From Hydrogenophaga sp. (GTDB lineage: Bacteria > Pseudomonadota > Gammaproteobacteria > Burkholderiales > Burkholderiaceae_C): a stretch of DNA of 64,000 nt. Shown piece after piece: positions 17,485-24,999 of this stretch. Numbering within the stretch: position 1 is the stretch's first letter; each line of letters starts with the position of its first letter. Location of the stretch: assembly GCA_030653975.1 (NCBI GenBank), contig JAURYH010000021.1, forward strand, positions 62,001 through 126,000. The letters run 5' to 3'. Position numbers and translations under genes: made by a program. The notes beneath the pieces are model-generated. The model did not search any database and was not told the origin of the DNA. It saw nothing but the letters and a program-made list of their open reading frames with translations.

Positions 17485-17925
17485 ATGACCACCCTCGCCG
17501 ACATCCCACGCCACCACCGCGTCATCCTCTGCCACTTTGACGACTACAGCCACGCCCTGGTGTTTCCGCGCTGGGCGCACGGCATGCTCTGGCCGCAAGC
17601 CCTGCCCGAGGGCGCACAAGCCCTGAGCAGCCCGCCCGAGCCACAGCCCGCAGCCATCGACAGCGCGACCCTGATCGCCGCCGTGCTGCAAGGCAGCGAC
17701 CTGAACCCCGACGACATCGAAGAAGTGACCGCCTTCCAGCCCTGGTTCCAGACCCCCGATGGCCCCTTGCGCGTGCACCTGCTGCGCTTCACCACCCCGG
17801 ACGCCCCCAAACCCGTAATAGCCGCCATGGGTGGCAGCTTCAAAGCCCTGAGCGAACTGCGCGGCGGCAACATGGCCGAGTTGCTGTTGTTGCGTGAGGC
17901 TTTTGGCTTGGTGGCGGGCGGCTGA
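17485..17925 (+). CDS. unknown protein; its 3' end recurs beyond the R-body locus
   Basis: 146 residues, no motif recognised. It has no signal peptide and no obvious membrane segment; the middle (DDIEEVTAFQPWF) is acidic. The C-terminal 35 residues (AAMGG...LSEL...MAELLLLREAF) recur with 26 of 35 identities at 28159-28272, just past the R-body locus. It lies 31 bp downstream of the GST gene and may be co-transcribed with it. Confidence 0.7.
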   Translation: MTTLADIPRHHRVILCHFDDYSHALVFPRWAHGMLWPQALPEGAQALSSPPEPQPAAIDSATLIAAVLQGSDLNPDDIEEVTAFQPWFQTPDGPLRVHLLRFTTPDAPKPVIAAMGGSFKALSELRGGNMAELLLLREAFGLVAGG

Positions 17926-17997
17926 TCACAGGCGCAGGTTGGGCGTCGGCCCCGCCTGCGAATGCCGCTGCGCAAACACCTCTGCCAATCAACGCCA

Positions 17998-18140
17998 CTG
18001 CGACGACCCGCTGGTGGCCGTGCGCACGCTGGCGCTGATGGGCTGCGCGGTGGACACGGTGCCGGCGAAGGCACCTGAAGCACCGCGCCGCCATGGCGGC
18101 CTGCTTTGACGTGGTGGCGCGCGAAGTCGACGAGCCCGTT
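17998..18140 (+). pseudogene. decayed fragment of a glutathione S-transferase gene
   Basis: Two stretches match the GST at 16725-17453. DDPLVAVRTLALMGCAVDTV corresponds to its DDPLVAARTLELLDYAVNTV, and CFDVVAREVDEPVLA corresponds to AFDVIEARLPETGYA. The two stretches are in different frames, and the segment between them is deleted relative to the intact gene. It has no start and no complete domain, so it is a remnant of a duplicated GST. It lies between the unknown gene at 17485-17925 and the R-body regulator. Confidence 0.7.
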
Positions 18141-18148
18141 TTGGCTAT

Positions 18149-18406
18149 ATGCCGAAACTCATGGTTTTTGCGATCGTTGGTGCGGTGGTTTTCTAGCAAA
18201 TCTGTGTATCCGCCATCCTTTTCCGGGCAGATGAGTACGACCCCAAACAGCGGTGGCTCCAGGTTGTGATGGTCTGGCTGTTGCCGCTGATCGGAGCTTT
18301 GGAATGCCACTTTTTTCTGCGCAGCCAGCGCGCGCCCAGTGCTCGCCCGGACAACAGATTTGTTCCTCAGGAACCAACCGGTGGGCTCGATGGGAGCATG
18401 GTCTGA
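18149..18406 (+). pseudogene. small membrane protein gene interrupted by an in-frame stop
   Basis: From the ATG at 18149 the frame reads MPKLMVFAIVGAVVF, then an amber codon (18194-18196), then stays open to 18404 with a second hydrophobic segment (VVMVWLLPLIGALE) and a basic, Pro-rich tail. Two short hydrophobic segments around a stop suggest a former small inner-membrane protein, broken by one point mutation. No family is recognised with confidence. A shorter intact product from an internal ATG (18269) cannot be excluded. Confidence 0.5.
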
Positions 18407-18515
18407 AGGGAGTCGCTGCTCGCCATGGGGCGAACTCCGCCTGACCTGGTTTGGCCTCCTGCAGGCGAGCCATCACCCAAGATTCGGCGAATAGGCCACC
18501 CCTTGATCAGCATCT

Positions 18516-20216
18516 TCATCCATCTCCTCCGGTTGATGCGCGACAGTCGCTGTGGAAGGCGGAATTGAGCGTCAGTTGGGCCACGAAGTCTCGCTGTTTC
18601 CGGACCTGCAATTCCGGTCTGTCGCTGGTGTCACGGGAGGCTGGCCGGCTCCCCTGCAAGGCCCAGGCGCGGCGCAGGTCGCCGGGCGTTTGACCGGTGA
18701 TCAGGCGAAAACATTTCTGGAAATGGCTGAAGTCGCTGAACCCCACGCTGAGCGCCACATCGGTGATGCGGCGTTGCGGTGATGCCAGCAGCAGGCGCTT
18801 GGCGTGTGCAATGCGCACATGCTGCAAGAAGAGCTTGAACGGCAGGCCCAGGCTGTCGCGAAACAGAAAGCGCAGATGCGAGACGCTCACGTGGGCCTGG
18901 TCGGCCAACTGTTCGGCCGAGATCGATTCATGGAACTGCCTGCACAAATATTGCAGGGCGCGCGCCAGCCCCGCATGCAGATGCGCGAACGCCTGTGTGT
19001 CGTGTTCCAGCACGCAGCGCACCCAGTGCTCGACGGGCCGTTCCAACACCGTCGTGAGGCTGTCCGGTAACGGAGCGGTGTCGTGGTTTTCATAGCGGGG
19101 TGCTTGCGGCTCCGCCAGGGTGTACGCCGTGCCGGCGTCCCCCAGCAAGCGGGGGGAAAGCAGGCTGATGTCGCTGGCACCGATAGGCGTGTTGGCGGTC
19201 AGCACCGCCATGCGGGCCACGGTCCATTCCAGTTGTGAGGCATTGCCGGGCCATGTGTAGTTGGTGCACCAGTGTTGAAGGGCGTCGGTCATGCGGTGCT
19301 CCGCACTGTGGCCGTGGTAGTCCAGCACGGCGCGCACCAACACCGGAATGTCTTCCGGGTGTTGTGAGAGTGGCGGCAGGGGGATCACTTTCCAGGCGCA
19401 CCGGCTCCAGGCACCGTGAGGAATGGGGCTGCTGTTGGGATCTGGCAGGTGCTGTGCCTTCAGCGCAATCACCAGCCGGCAGGCCCGGTTGCCGTCCATC
19501 TGTGTGGCGGGGCCGATGGCCTGCTCCAGTTGCAGCCACAGGTGTTCCTGGTCGGCGCGGGTGCCGCTGTCCGTGTTGCACAGGAACAGGGTGCCACCGC
19601 GCGCGCGATCCACCCAGCGCCAGGGCGACTCCAAGGTGGTCGCGCAATCCACCGTGACGAACGCCTGCCCGGCCCCGCCGCCAGCGTGGTGAATGGCCAC
19701 CGCGGTTTGCAAGGCTTCGTTGCCGCTGGTACCCAGCAGCGCGACCGGGCGGGTGTCGACACAGCTCTCTTCAATGTGGCGATCCAGCGCCAGCATGGCC
19801 GGGCTGGAGCCGATCAGGCACGGCGCACCCAGCTGTGCCTGCACCACCCAGCGCTGGCTGGCCAGGCGCTGGACGGTGCCGGCGCACTGAAAGGCCAACT
19901 CCGTCAGCGCCGACTCGTACCCAGGCCCCATGACCGGGTGGGGCAACAACTGCAGCCGCAGTGCGCCGAGTTGTCGGCGGGAAAACTCCAGCGCCAGCAC
20001 CACGCTGCGTTGCATGTGCGGGGCGCTGCGGCCCACGGCACCGCCGACCAGCAGGGGTTGCTGCCCGAAGAGCTCCAGGCTGGCCACTTCCCACCAATGG
20101 CGGCATGCGCTGCGCTCCAGCAGCCGCCGAATTTCGGCGAGCTCGCTCAAGTAGGGCACGACCGAGCGATGCGGCGCCCGGCTGGGCTCGCTGTCCGCGG
20201 CTTCCGTACGGATCAA
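18516..20216 (-). CDS. AraC-type regulator with degenerate sigma54-activator-like AAA+ domain
   Basis: 566 residues. The C-terminal part (about 415-520) is a two-helix-turn-helix AraC domain (ISAEQLADQAHVSVSHLRFL, ITDVALSVGFSDFSHFQKCF). The middle (about 130-350) resembles an enhancer-binding-protein AAA+ domain: LIGSSPAML at the domain entry, GGTLFL (207-212), and WPGNASQLEW (322-331) in place of [10 protein letters not shown]. Its ATP machinery is broken: the Walker A region reads ALLGTSGNEALQ, the Walker B acidic pair is replaced by CN, and GAFTGA is absent. The first 130 residues are unassigned. It is divergent from the reb genes and is the obvious candidate for their regulator. Function is inferred from position. 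Confidence 0.75.
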   Translation of the reverse strand: MIRTEAADSEPSRAPHRSVVPYLSELAEIRRLLERSACRHWWEVASLELFGQQPLLVGGAVGRSAPHMQRSVVLALEFSRRQLGALRLQLLPHPVMGPGYESALTELAFQCAGTVQRLASQRWVVQAQLGAPCLIGSSPAMLALDRHIEESCVDTRPVALLGTSGNEALQTAVAIHHAGGGAGQAFVTVDCATTLESPWRWVDRARGGTLFLCNTDSGTRADQEHLWLQLEQAIGPATQMDGNRACRLVIALKAQHLPDPNSSPIPHGAWSRCAWKVIPLPPLSQHPEDIPVLVRAVLDYHGHSAEHRMTDALQHWCTNYTWPGNASQLEWTVARMAVLTANTPIGASDISLLSPRLLGDAGTAYTLAEPQAPRYENHDTAPLPDSLTTVLERPVEHWVRCVLEHDTQAFAHLHAGLARALQYLCRQFHESISAEQLADQAHVSVSHLRFLFRDSLGLPFKLFLQHVRIAHAKRLLLASPQRRITDVALSVGFSDFSHFQKCFRLITGQTPGDLRRAWALQGSRPASRDTSDRPELQVRKQRDFVAQLTLNSAFHSDCRASTGGDG

Positions 20217-20393
20217 GGGGGAGGCCTGCGAGGCAGGGTTTTACGGCGTCACGGCAGCGCCGTGGAATAGCTTCGAAATGGCGCCCTCGGCTGGCGCAGG
20301 GTGCCCCGGTGCACGGCGGGGCTAACGGCGTATCGCGCTTGGATCACAGTACTTCTCCCTTTTCTTGGCCGTCATTTTTTTATCGGCCCATGC

Positions 20394-20413
20394 CAGTGGC
20401 CATGCGGCCACTG
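20394..20413. promoter_or_regulatory. perfect 8-bp dyad CAGTGGCC/GGCCACTG in the reb control region
   Basis: CAGTGGCC, four bases, GGCCACTG. It lies about 290 bp upstream of the first reb start and 178 bp from the regulator start. There is no U-run next to it in either direction, so it looks more like an operator or an RNA hairpin than a terminator. Binding partner unknown. Confidence 0.4.
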
Positions 20414-20471
20414 ATCGACACGGATTCTTAAGACTCGCGGACCCGAAGGCAACCTCCAAATCCCGGGGGTT

Positions 20472-20504
20472 GCATCCCATGCGGGCGATTCTCCAATGGG
20501 ATGC
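20472..20504. promoter_or_regulatory. dyad GCATCCCAT...ATGGGATGC in the reb control region
   Basis: Two 9-bp arms, exact reverse complements, separated by 15 bases, about 200 bp upstream of the first reb gene. The size and spacing suit an operator for a dimeric regulator, for example the divergent AraC-type protein, although AraC proteins usually bind direct repeats. It could also fold in the RNA leader. Confidence 0.4.
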
Positions 20505-20701
20505 GGCCTCCGCAAACGGGGAAAAAAGCGCGCACGGCCAACACCATCGTCTGGCCCTGTTTTTCCGTCGTCTGCCCCACTTCGGGCAGGGCTGCGTGTC
20601 ACTACTATTTGCCTGCGGCTCAAGGCAAACCAGATTGTTGAACCGCAGTTTTCCAACCGCCAACCTGACCAGCATCTGGTCCAACCTACGAGGAACGTAC
20701 C

Positions 20702-20998
20702 ATGGCCTTTCCGACCGCCGTCAACGATCAAATCACCGATTCCGTCACCCAGGCCAACACCAAGGTGTTGGGTGACGCGCCCGCCATTGCGATGGGCAAC
20801 CTGTACCAGGCCACGGCGCAGGCCCTGGCCAATGCGGCACACAACGCCACCAATGCGCAGCAGCAAAGCTACGTGACCTCGCAGTCCGCCACGACCATGG
20901 GCGTGGCTACCCTGTACTCGCTGGACACCGCCAGCACCGGCATGGCCACCAAGACGATCCTGACCCCCAGCTCCGGCGTCAGAGGCCTGGGCACCTGA
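20702..20998 (+). CDS. RebB-family R-body structural protein (copy 1)
   Basis: 98 residues of the Reb family (killing trait/RebB): MAFPTAVNDQITDSVTQANT, then APAIAMGNLYQATAQALANA and NATNAQQQSYVT. Reb proteins polymerise into R-bodies, cytoplasmic coiled ribbons that unroll into long tubes, first known from Caedibacter endosymbionts of Paramecium. This copy has a short tail (TPSSGVRGLGT) that the others lack. It is the first of four near-identical tandem genes, and its first 80 or so residues differ from copy 2 at only a few positions. It starts with an AGGA ribosome site. Confidence 0.9.
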   Translation: MAFPTAVNDQITDSVTQANTKVLGDAPAIAMGNLYQATAQALANAAHNATNAQQQSYVTSQSATTMGVATLYSLDTASTGMATKTILTPSSGVRGLGT

Positions 20999-21101
20999 TC
21001 GCCTTTCCCGCTTTTCTCGCCGTTCTTTTCCCGTCAGTTTCCAGCACATTGACGGCGCAGTGTTTCAAACCTTTCTCATCTAATTTCCAACGGAGGATTT
21101 C

Positions 21102-21371
21102 ATGGCTTTTCCCACCGCAGTCAACGACCAGATCACCGATTCCGTCACGCAGGCCAACACCAAGGTGCTGGGTGACGCCCCGGCCATTGCCATGGGCAAC
21201 CTGTTCCAGGCGACCGCCCAGGCCCTGGCCAATGCCGCGCACAACGCCACCAACGCGCAGCAGCAAAGCTACGTGACGGCGCAGGCCGCCACCACCATGG
21301 GTGTGGCCACCCTGTACTCGGTGGACACCGCCAGCACGGGCGTGGCCACCAAGACCATTCTGAGCAGCTGA
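21102..21371 (+). CDS. RebB-family R-body structural protein (copy 2)
   Basis: 89 residues. It differs from copy 1 by a handful of residues (LFQATAQ for LYQATAQ, AQAATTM for SQSATTM, SVDTASTGV for SLDTASTGM) and ends at TILSS. The ribosome site is very strong (GGAGG, 8 bases before the ATG). Copies 1 and 2 are also nearly identical at DNA level in their first 200 bp, which suggests recent duplication or gene conversion. 103 bp separate it from copy 1. Confidence 0.9.
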   Translation: MAFPTAVNDQITDSVTQANTKVLGDAPAIAMGNLFQATAQALANAAHNATNAQQQSYVTAQAATTMGVATLYSVDTASTGVATKTILSS

Positions 21372-21441
21372 TCGTTGCCGACCGTCTTTGGCGCCTTGAT
21401 TCGCCGAGCCACCGCGCCACAAGCCAACAGGAGTAAAGAAC

Positions 21442-21711
21442 ATGGCCTTTCCTACCGCTGTCAACAGCCAGATCACCGATTCGGTGACTCAAAGCAACCT
21501 TCAGGTCCTGGGCACCGCGCCTGCCGTCGCGATGGGCAACCTGTACCAGGCCACGGCGCAAGCCTTGGCCAACGCGGCGCACAACGCCACCAATGCGCAG
21601 CAGCAGATGTACGTGACGGCGCAGGCCGCCACCACCATGGGCGTGTCCTTGCTGTACTCGTTGGACACGGCCGCCGATGGCATGGCGACCAAGGCCATCC
21701 TCAGCGCCTGA
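21442..21711 (+). CDS. RebB-family R-body structural protein (copy 3)
   Basis: 89 residues. It keeps the family frame (AVNSQITDSVTQSN, APAVAMGNLYQATAQALANA) but has QVLGTAP instead of KVLGDAP and AADGMATKAIL at the end. The ribosome site AGGAG is well placed. The gene is followed by a short GC stem and a run of six T (21712-21732). R-body assembly in known systems needs more than one Reb type, so sequence differences among copies may reflect different structural positions. Confidence 0.9.
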   Translation: MAFPTAVNSQITDSVTQSNLQVLGTAPAVAMGNLYQATAQALANAAHNATNAQQQMYVTAQAATTMGVSLLYSLDTAADGMATKAILSA

Positions 21712-21732
21712 GCACGCGCTGTGCGCTTTTTT
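21712..21732 (+). terminator. weak terminator-like hairpin between reb copies 3 and 4
   Basis: GCAC, five bases, GTGC, then GC and six T. The stem is only four base pairs, so termination would be partial at best. It would lower expression of the distal reb genes relative to the first three. Confidence 0.3.
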
Positions 21733-21774
21733 GATTCGTCTTCGTACCTTGTCAACCTTTAAGGAGTAGTTCAC

Positions 21775-22047
21775 ATGGCTTTCCCTACCGCAGTCAACAG
21801 TCAGATCACCGACTCTGTTTCCCAGGCCAACACCAAGGTGCTGGGCGATGCCCCGGCCGTGGCCATGGGCAATCTGTTCGTGGCCACCGGCCAGGCCTTG
21901 TCCAACGCCGCGCACAACGCCACCAACAACCAGCAACAGTCCTACGTCACCATGCAGGCCTCCACCACCCAGAGCGTGGCCACCATGCTGTCGGTGGACA
22001 CGGCCAGCACCGGCGTGGCGACGGGCAAGGTGCTGGGCCTGCACTGA
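21775..22047 (+). CDS. RebB-family R-body structural protein (copy 4)
   Basis: 90 residues, the most divergent of the tandem quartet: NLFVATGQALSNAAHNATNNQQ, MQASTTQSVATMLSVDT and a tail GKVLGLH. It has the strongest AAGGAG ribosome site of the set. It is followed by a short region whose next Reb-like frame has lost its N-terminus. Confidence 0.9.
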   Translation: MAFPTAVNSQITDSVSQANTKVLGDAPAVAMGNLFVATGQALSNAAHNATNNQQQSYVTMQASTTQSVATMLSVDTASTGVATGKVLGLH

Positions 22048-22103
22048 ACCCATGAGGCCGCAACGCCCAGGCGCGGTGATGGGCGACACCGGGTTCCCGC
22101 ACC

Positions 22104-22301
22104 GTGGCGCGTAGTGCACCCCTGAGCCTGGCGCAAGCGCCCGCCATGGCGATGGGCATGACCTATCTGGCCATGGCGGACAGCATCAGCCTGGCCATGC
22201 AGAACGCGGTGTCCAACCAGCAGCGCGGGCAGGTGACGGCGGCAGCCGCCGTCACCCAGACCCTCGTCTTGATCATCAAACTAGGAGCAAATCCCAAATG
22301 A
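22104..22301 (+). CDS. N-terminally truncated Reb-like protein
   Basis: 65 residues from a GTG at 22104. The part APAMAMGMTYLAMADSISLA...NAVSNQQRGQVT aligns with the middle of the Reb proteins (APAVAMGN...NATNNQQQSYVT), but the N-terminal ITDSV segment is absent and stops close the frame just upstream. Its stop overlaps the ATG of the next gene (ATGA), so it may be translated and coupled. It could be a shortened Reb variant or a decaying copy; I cannot decide from sequence alone. Confidence 0.55.
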   Translation: MARSAPLSLAQAPAMAMGMTYLAMADSISLAMQNAVSNQQRGQVTAAAAVTQTLVLIIKLGANPK

Positions 22302-22846
22302 ACGACGACGGCACCGTAAACGATCAGGTGGTGGACAGTGTGAACAGTGTCACCACGCTGATCTCTGGACAGTCACCCGCGCATGCCTTTGCCATGCTGG
22401 ACACGGTGATGGTCGAGACGCTGGGCATGGCCATGTACAACGCGGTGAACCGCCAGCAGAACGCCGGCATGGTGAGCTCGGCTTCCGTGACCGCCGCCTG
22501 TGCACGCATGCTCAACGCCTACCCGCCCTACACGCCACCGCCGGTGCCACCCGCGCCGACGCCACCGGTGGTCAACCCCCTGCCAGGCCCCACGCCAGCC
22601 CCATCCAACGAGGTGGTGGTGCAGACCGCCTTCAGCCAGGGCACCGCGGCCATCACCACGCTGCAGGGCGTGGCCGAAGCCACCAGCACCGTCGCGCAAG
22701 AGGCCCAGGCCGACCTGAAGAGCCTGGCACAGCAGGCCAGCGCAACACCGGCACCTGCGCCGACTCCGACACCCGCACCCGCGCCAGCGCCAACACCGGC
22801 CCCTGCACCCACGCCAGCACCACAACCGGCACCGCCCGCCCCGTAA
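22298..22846 (+). CDS. Reb-like protein with long Pro/Ala-rich tail
   Basis: 182 residues. Residues 1-70 are Reb-like (VNDQVVDSVNSVTTLISGQS, AMLDTVMVETLGMAMYNAV, NRQQNAGMV). A proline-rich linker follows (YPPYTPPPVPPAPTPP), then an alpha-helical stretch (QTAFSQGTAAITTLQGVAEA) and an 18-fold PA/PT-type tail (APAPTPTPAPAPAPTPAP). It could be a cap or anchoring subunit of the R-body, with the tail as a flexible tether. The start overlaps the truncated Reb-like gene. Confidence 0.75.
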   Translation: MNDDGTVNDQVVDSVNSVTTLISGQSPAHAFAMLDTVMVETLGMAMYNAVNRQQNAGMVSSASVTAACARMLNAYPPYTPPPVPPAPTPPVVNPLPGPTPAPSNEVVVQTAFSQGTAAITTLQGVAEATSTVAQEAQADLKSLAQQASATPAPAPTPTPAPAPAPTPAPAPTPAPQPAPPAP

Positions 22847-22886
22847 ACACGCCCACGCCGACCATCTCAGAGCTTAAGGATTCGCC

Positions 22887-23228
22887 ATGGACAACACCAA
22901 CGCCCAGGTCATCGACACCGTCAATCAGATTCAAATGGCCACCATGGCCCCGCAGGTGGTCATGACCAGCGGTGCCGGCAAGGCCTACCAGTCGGTGGCG
23001 CAGTCAACCGCCATCGCGGTGCAGGATTCAGCCGATGCGTTGCGCAACCTCTCCACCATCGCCACCACGGCCATCGGTGTGGCCATGGCCCAGCTCCTGG
23101 CGACCAAGGACACGAAATACGTCGAGGTGATCACGGCGGCGCAGCAGGTGATGACGCAGGCCAACGTCGAGTTCGGCCAGGTCGGTGCCACGGCCGCCTC
23201 GGTCATCAAGGGTTACCCGGCGGGCTGA
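22887..23228 (+). CDS. divergent Reb-like protein
   Basis: 113 residues starting MDNTNAQVIDTVNQIQMATM, a variant of the Reb N-terminal motif (VN..I.D.V). It then has SGAGKAYQSVAQSTAIAVQDSADALRN and a C-terminal helical segment absent from copies 1-4. It starts with an AAGGA ribosome site. This longer, more divergent type often accompanies short RebB genes in reb loci and may direct assembly. The exact role is inferred. Confidence 0.75.
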   Translation: MDNTNAQVIDTVNQIQMATMAPQVVMTSGAGKAYQSVAQSTAIAVQDSADALRNLSTIATTAIGVAMAQLLATKDTKYVEVITAAQQVMTQANVEFGQVGATAASVIKGYPAG

Positions 23229-23277
23229 CCCGCGCTTGTAGCGAAGCGCACCACAGATAGGTGAAAGAACCCACGCC

Positions 23278-24378
23278 ATGACTGTCATCGTTGCCGGCAA
23301 GCTGATCCAAAAGAGCGAAAGCCTGTCTGAGCTCGCGCGCCAGACCTTGACCTACATCGACGGCGGCCCCCAGTGGCTGGCCTGGGCCTTGCCCAACCCC
23401 ATGGTGTGCTACGAGGTGGCGGACGAGACCACGCTGCTGGCCGAGGTGCAGCAGGGGCTGCACGCCTCGCCCATGGCCCTGCTGCCGGGGCTGGGTCTGT
23501 GGGTCAGCCCGGTCAAACTCATGTCGCTGGGCAGCGCCAACCTGCGCACGCTCGGCCAGGCCGAAACCGGCGACACCAGCGCCGCCGTGGTGCAGCAGAC
23601 GCAACGCATCATGGCCGACCACCACCTCGTGGACGCCCAGCAGTTGTGCAGCACCAGCGAGTTCCTGCAGGACCTGGGTGTCGCAGCGGCGCCCGTGTTT
23701 CAGGCGCTGGATTTCAACGACCGCGTGGCCTTGCACGCGCTGGCCGCGGTGGCGCTGGGGCAGGACGGCGACAACCCCGCCGCGCTGCGCCAGGAAGCGG
23801 CGGCCTTCGCGGTGCAACAGGCCCGCACCGTGCCCGAGTTCTGCGACTACTACCAGGTCTACCTGGCGCATTCCAAAAAGATGAATGCACTGGGCGGCAC
23901 CGCGGCGACGCGCGGCCAACTGTGCAGCCAGGCCGTGCAGACCCTGCTGCCGCTGGCCTTCGGCGCGATGGACTGCCCGCAACTGCCCGACCGCTTGCCC
24001 TCGCCCGACGAAGTCGAGCAGTGCCTGCGCAACTGGCTGGCCCGGGGGCACAAGCTGGGCTTTTCGCGCCTGTCGCAGGCCGTGCTGCAGATGGTCACGC
24101 AGACCATCTTCACCACCGAAACCGGCCCGGAGGCGCGCCGCCTGTTTGACCTGTACCTCAGCACCGCGCAGGCGTTCCTAAGTGGCAACCGTTTGAAGAA
24201 AAGCCGCCTGGGACAGGACGGCGCCAGCCTGACCTTCACGCTGCAGAACGCCACGCAACAGGCGGTGCTGCACGTCAGCGCGGACCGGCTGCTGTCGTTG
24301 TGCAAGTTTGGCTCCTGGGTGGCGCCCGATGCGGCCTCCGGCCTGCCCAGTTCCCCACCCACCTCGACACCGGAGTAA
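23278..24378 (+). CDS. R-body-locus protein of unknown function (366 residues)
   Basis: Soluble, no signal peptide, and no motif I recognise. The N-terminal 150 residues look mixed alpha/beta (LTYIDGGPQWLAWALPNPMVCYEV). The C-terminal part is helical and ends in a low-complexity TSTPE tail. It lies 49 bp after the divergent Reb-like gene and 5 bp before the Ala/Pro-rich gene on the same strand, so it is almost certainly part of the R-body transcript. It may be a chaperone, loading factor or assembly factor. Confidence 0.7.
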   Translation: MTVIVAGKLIQKSESLSELARQTLTYIDGGPQWLAWALPNPMVCYEVADETTLLAEVQQGLHASPMALLPGLGLWVSPVKLMSLGSANLRTLGQAETGDTSAAVVQQTQRIMADHHLVDAQQLCSTSEFLQDLGVAAAPVFQALDFNDRVALHALAAVALGQDGDNPAALRQEAAAFAVQQARTVPEFCDYYQVYLAHSKKMNALGGTAATRGQLCSQAVQTLLPLAFGAMDCPQLPDRLPSPDEVEQCLRNWLARGHKLGFSRLSQAVLQMVTQTIFTTETGPEARRLFDLYLSTAQAFLSGNRLKKSRLGQDGASLTFTLQNATQQAVLHVSADRLLSLCKFGSWVAPDAASGLPSSPPTSTPE

Positions 24379-24383
24379 CCCCC

Positions 24384-24977
24384 ATGGCCAAGCCCAACAA
24401 GCCCATTCCCTCCCCCGCCAAGGCCCGCCCAGCGCCGGCCCCGGCGCCCAAACCCGCTCCAGCTGCAGCGGCCCCGAACAAAGCCGCACCAGCCGCTCCA
24501 GTTGCAGCATCCGCACCAGCCGCCAAAGCAGCCACCGCGGCACCGCTGCCCGCCTCGCCCGCCTCGCCAGCGTCTCCCGCGGCCACGGCGCGGGCCGTTG
24601 CACAGGCTCCGGCCCCAGCGCAGCCCCCGGCAGCCAACGACAAGCCCGACGCGGCCGCCACCGACCCGGCGAGCGCCGCGTTGAAGGCCGCGCAAGCCCA
24701 GATCGACGCCGCCATGGCCAGCGCCGCCGCAGCCGCCCAGGCGGCCGTGGCCGCCACCGCCAACGTCGCCGGCTCGAAGGCCGCTGCGCAAGCGGTCGCC
24801 CAGGCCGAGAGCGCGCTGCAATCCAACGTATCGGCCATGCAACAGGCCATGCAGCAAGCCATACAGGCGCAAACCCAGGCGGTCGCCCAGGCCCAGGCGC
24901 AGGTACAAGCGGCCATGGCGGCGGCCAGCGCTTCGCTGGCCAACAACACGCCAACGCCGCCCGCGGCGGGCAGTTGA
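24384..24977 (+). CDS. Ala/Pro-rich protein with coiled-coil-like C-terminus, R-body locus
   Basis: 197 residues from the ATG at 24384 (MAKPNKPIP). Residues 1-100 are Ala/Pro/Lys-rich and probably unfolded. Residues 100-185 are helical and Ala/Gln-rich (AAQAQIDAAMASAAAA, QQAMQQAIQAQTQAVAQAQA), with little heptad polarity. It resembles structural or scaffold proteins more than enzymes. It sits between the 366-residue protein and the large 616-residue protein, with a CGGAG ribosome site. Codon use remains typical of the genome, so the bias is at protein level. Confidence 0.7.
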   Translation: MAKPNKPIPSPAKARPAPAPAPKPAPAAAAPNKAAPAAPVAASAPAAKAATAAPLPASPASPASPAATARAVAQAPAPAQPPAANDKPDAAATDPASAALKAAQAQIDAAMASAAAAAQAAVAATANVAGSKAAAQAVAQAESALQSNVSAMQQAMQQAIQAQTQAVAQAQAQVQAAMAAASASLANNTPTPPAAGS

Positions 24978-24999
24978 TCGCCCAGACCAGGGACGCACG

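Larger units (their letters stand above)
20217..20701. other. R-body locus control region (485 bp, no gene)
   Basis: This gap between the divergent regulator and the first reb gene is lower in GC than its surroundings in places and unusually rich in dyads: a perfect 8-bp stem with 4-nt loop (20394-20413), 9-bp arms GCATCCCAT/ATGGGATGC (20472-20504), CTGCCC/GGGCAG (20572-20589) and TTTGCCT/AGGCAAA (20608-20639). No convincing sigma70 or sigma54 promoter could be chosen by eye. The first reb ATG is preceded by an AGGA ribosome site. Confidence 0.6.

Noticed and set aside
16557-17525. Upstream extension of the DUF2779 gene
   Set aside because: The extension is antisense to the GST gene, and the family N-terminus fits the start at 16556.
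20702-22047. Regularly spaced similar sequences resembling a repeat array or CRISPR
   Set aside because: The similar units are about 270-300 bp open frames with ribosome sites encoding Reb proteins, not short repeats with unique spacers.
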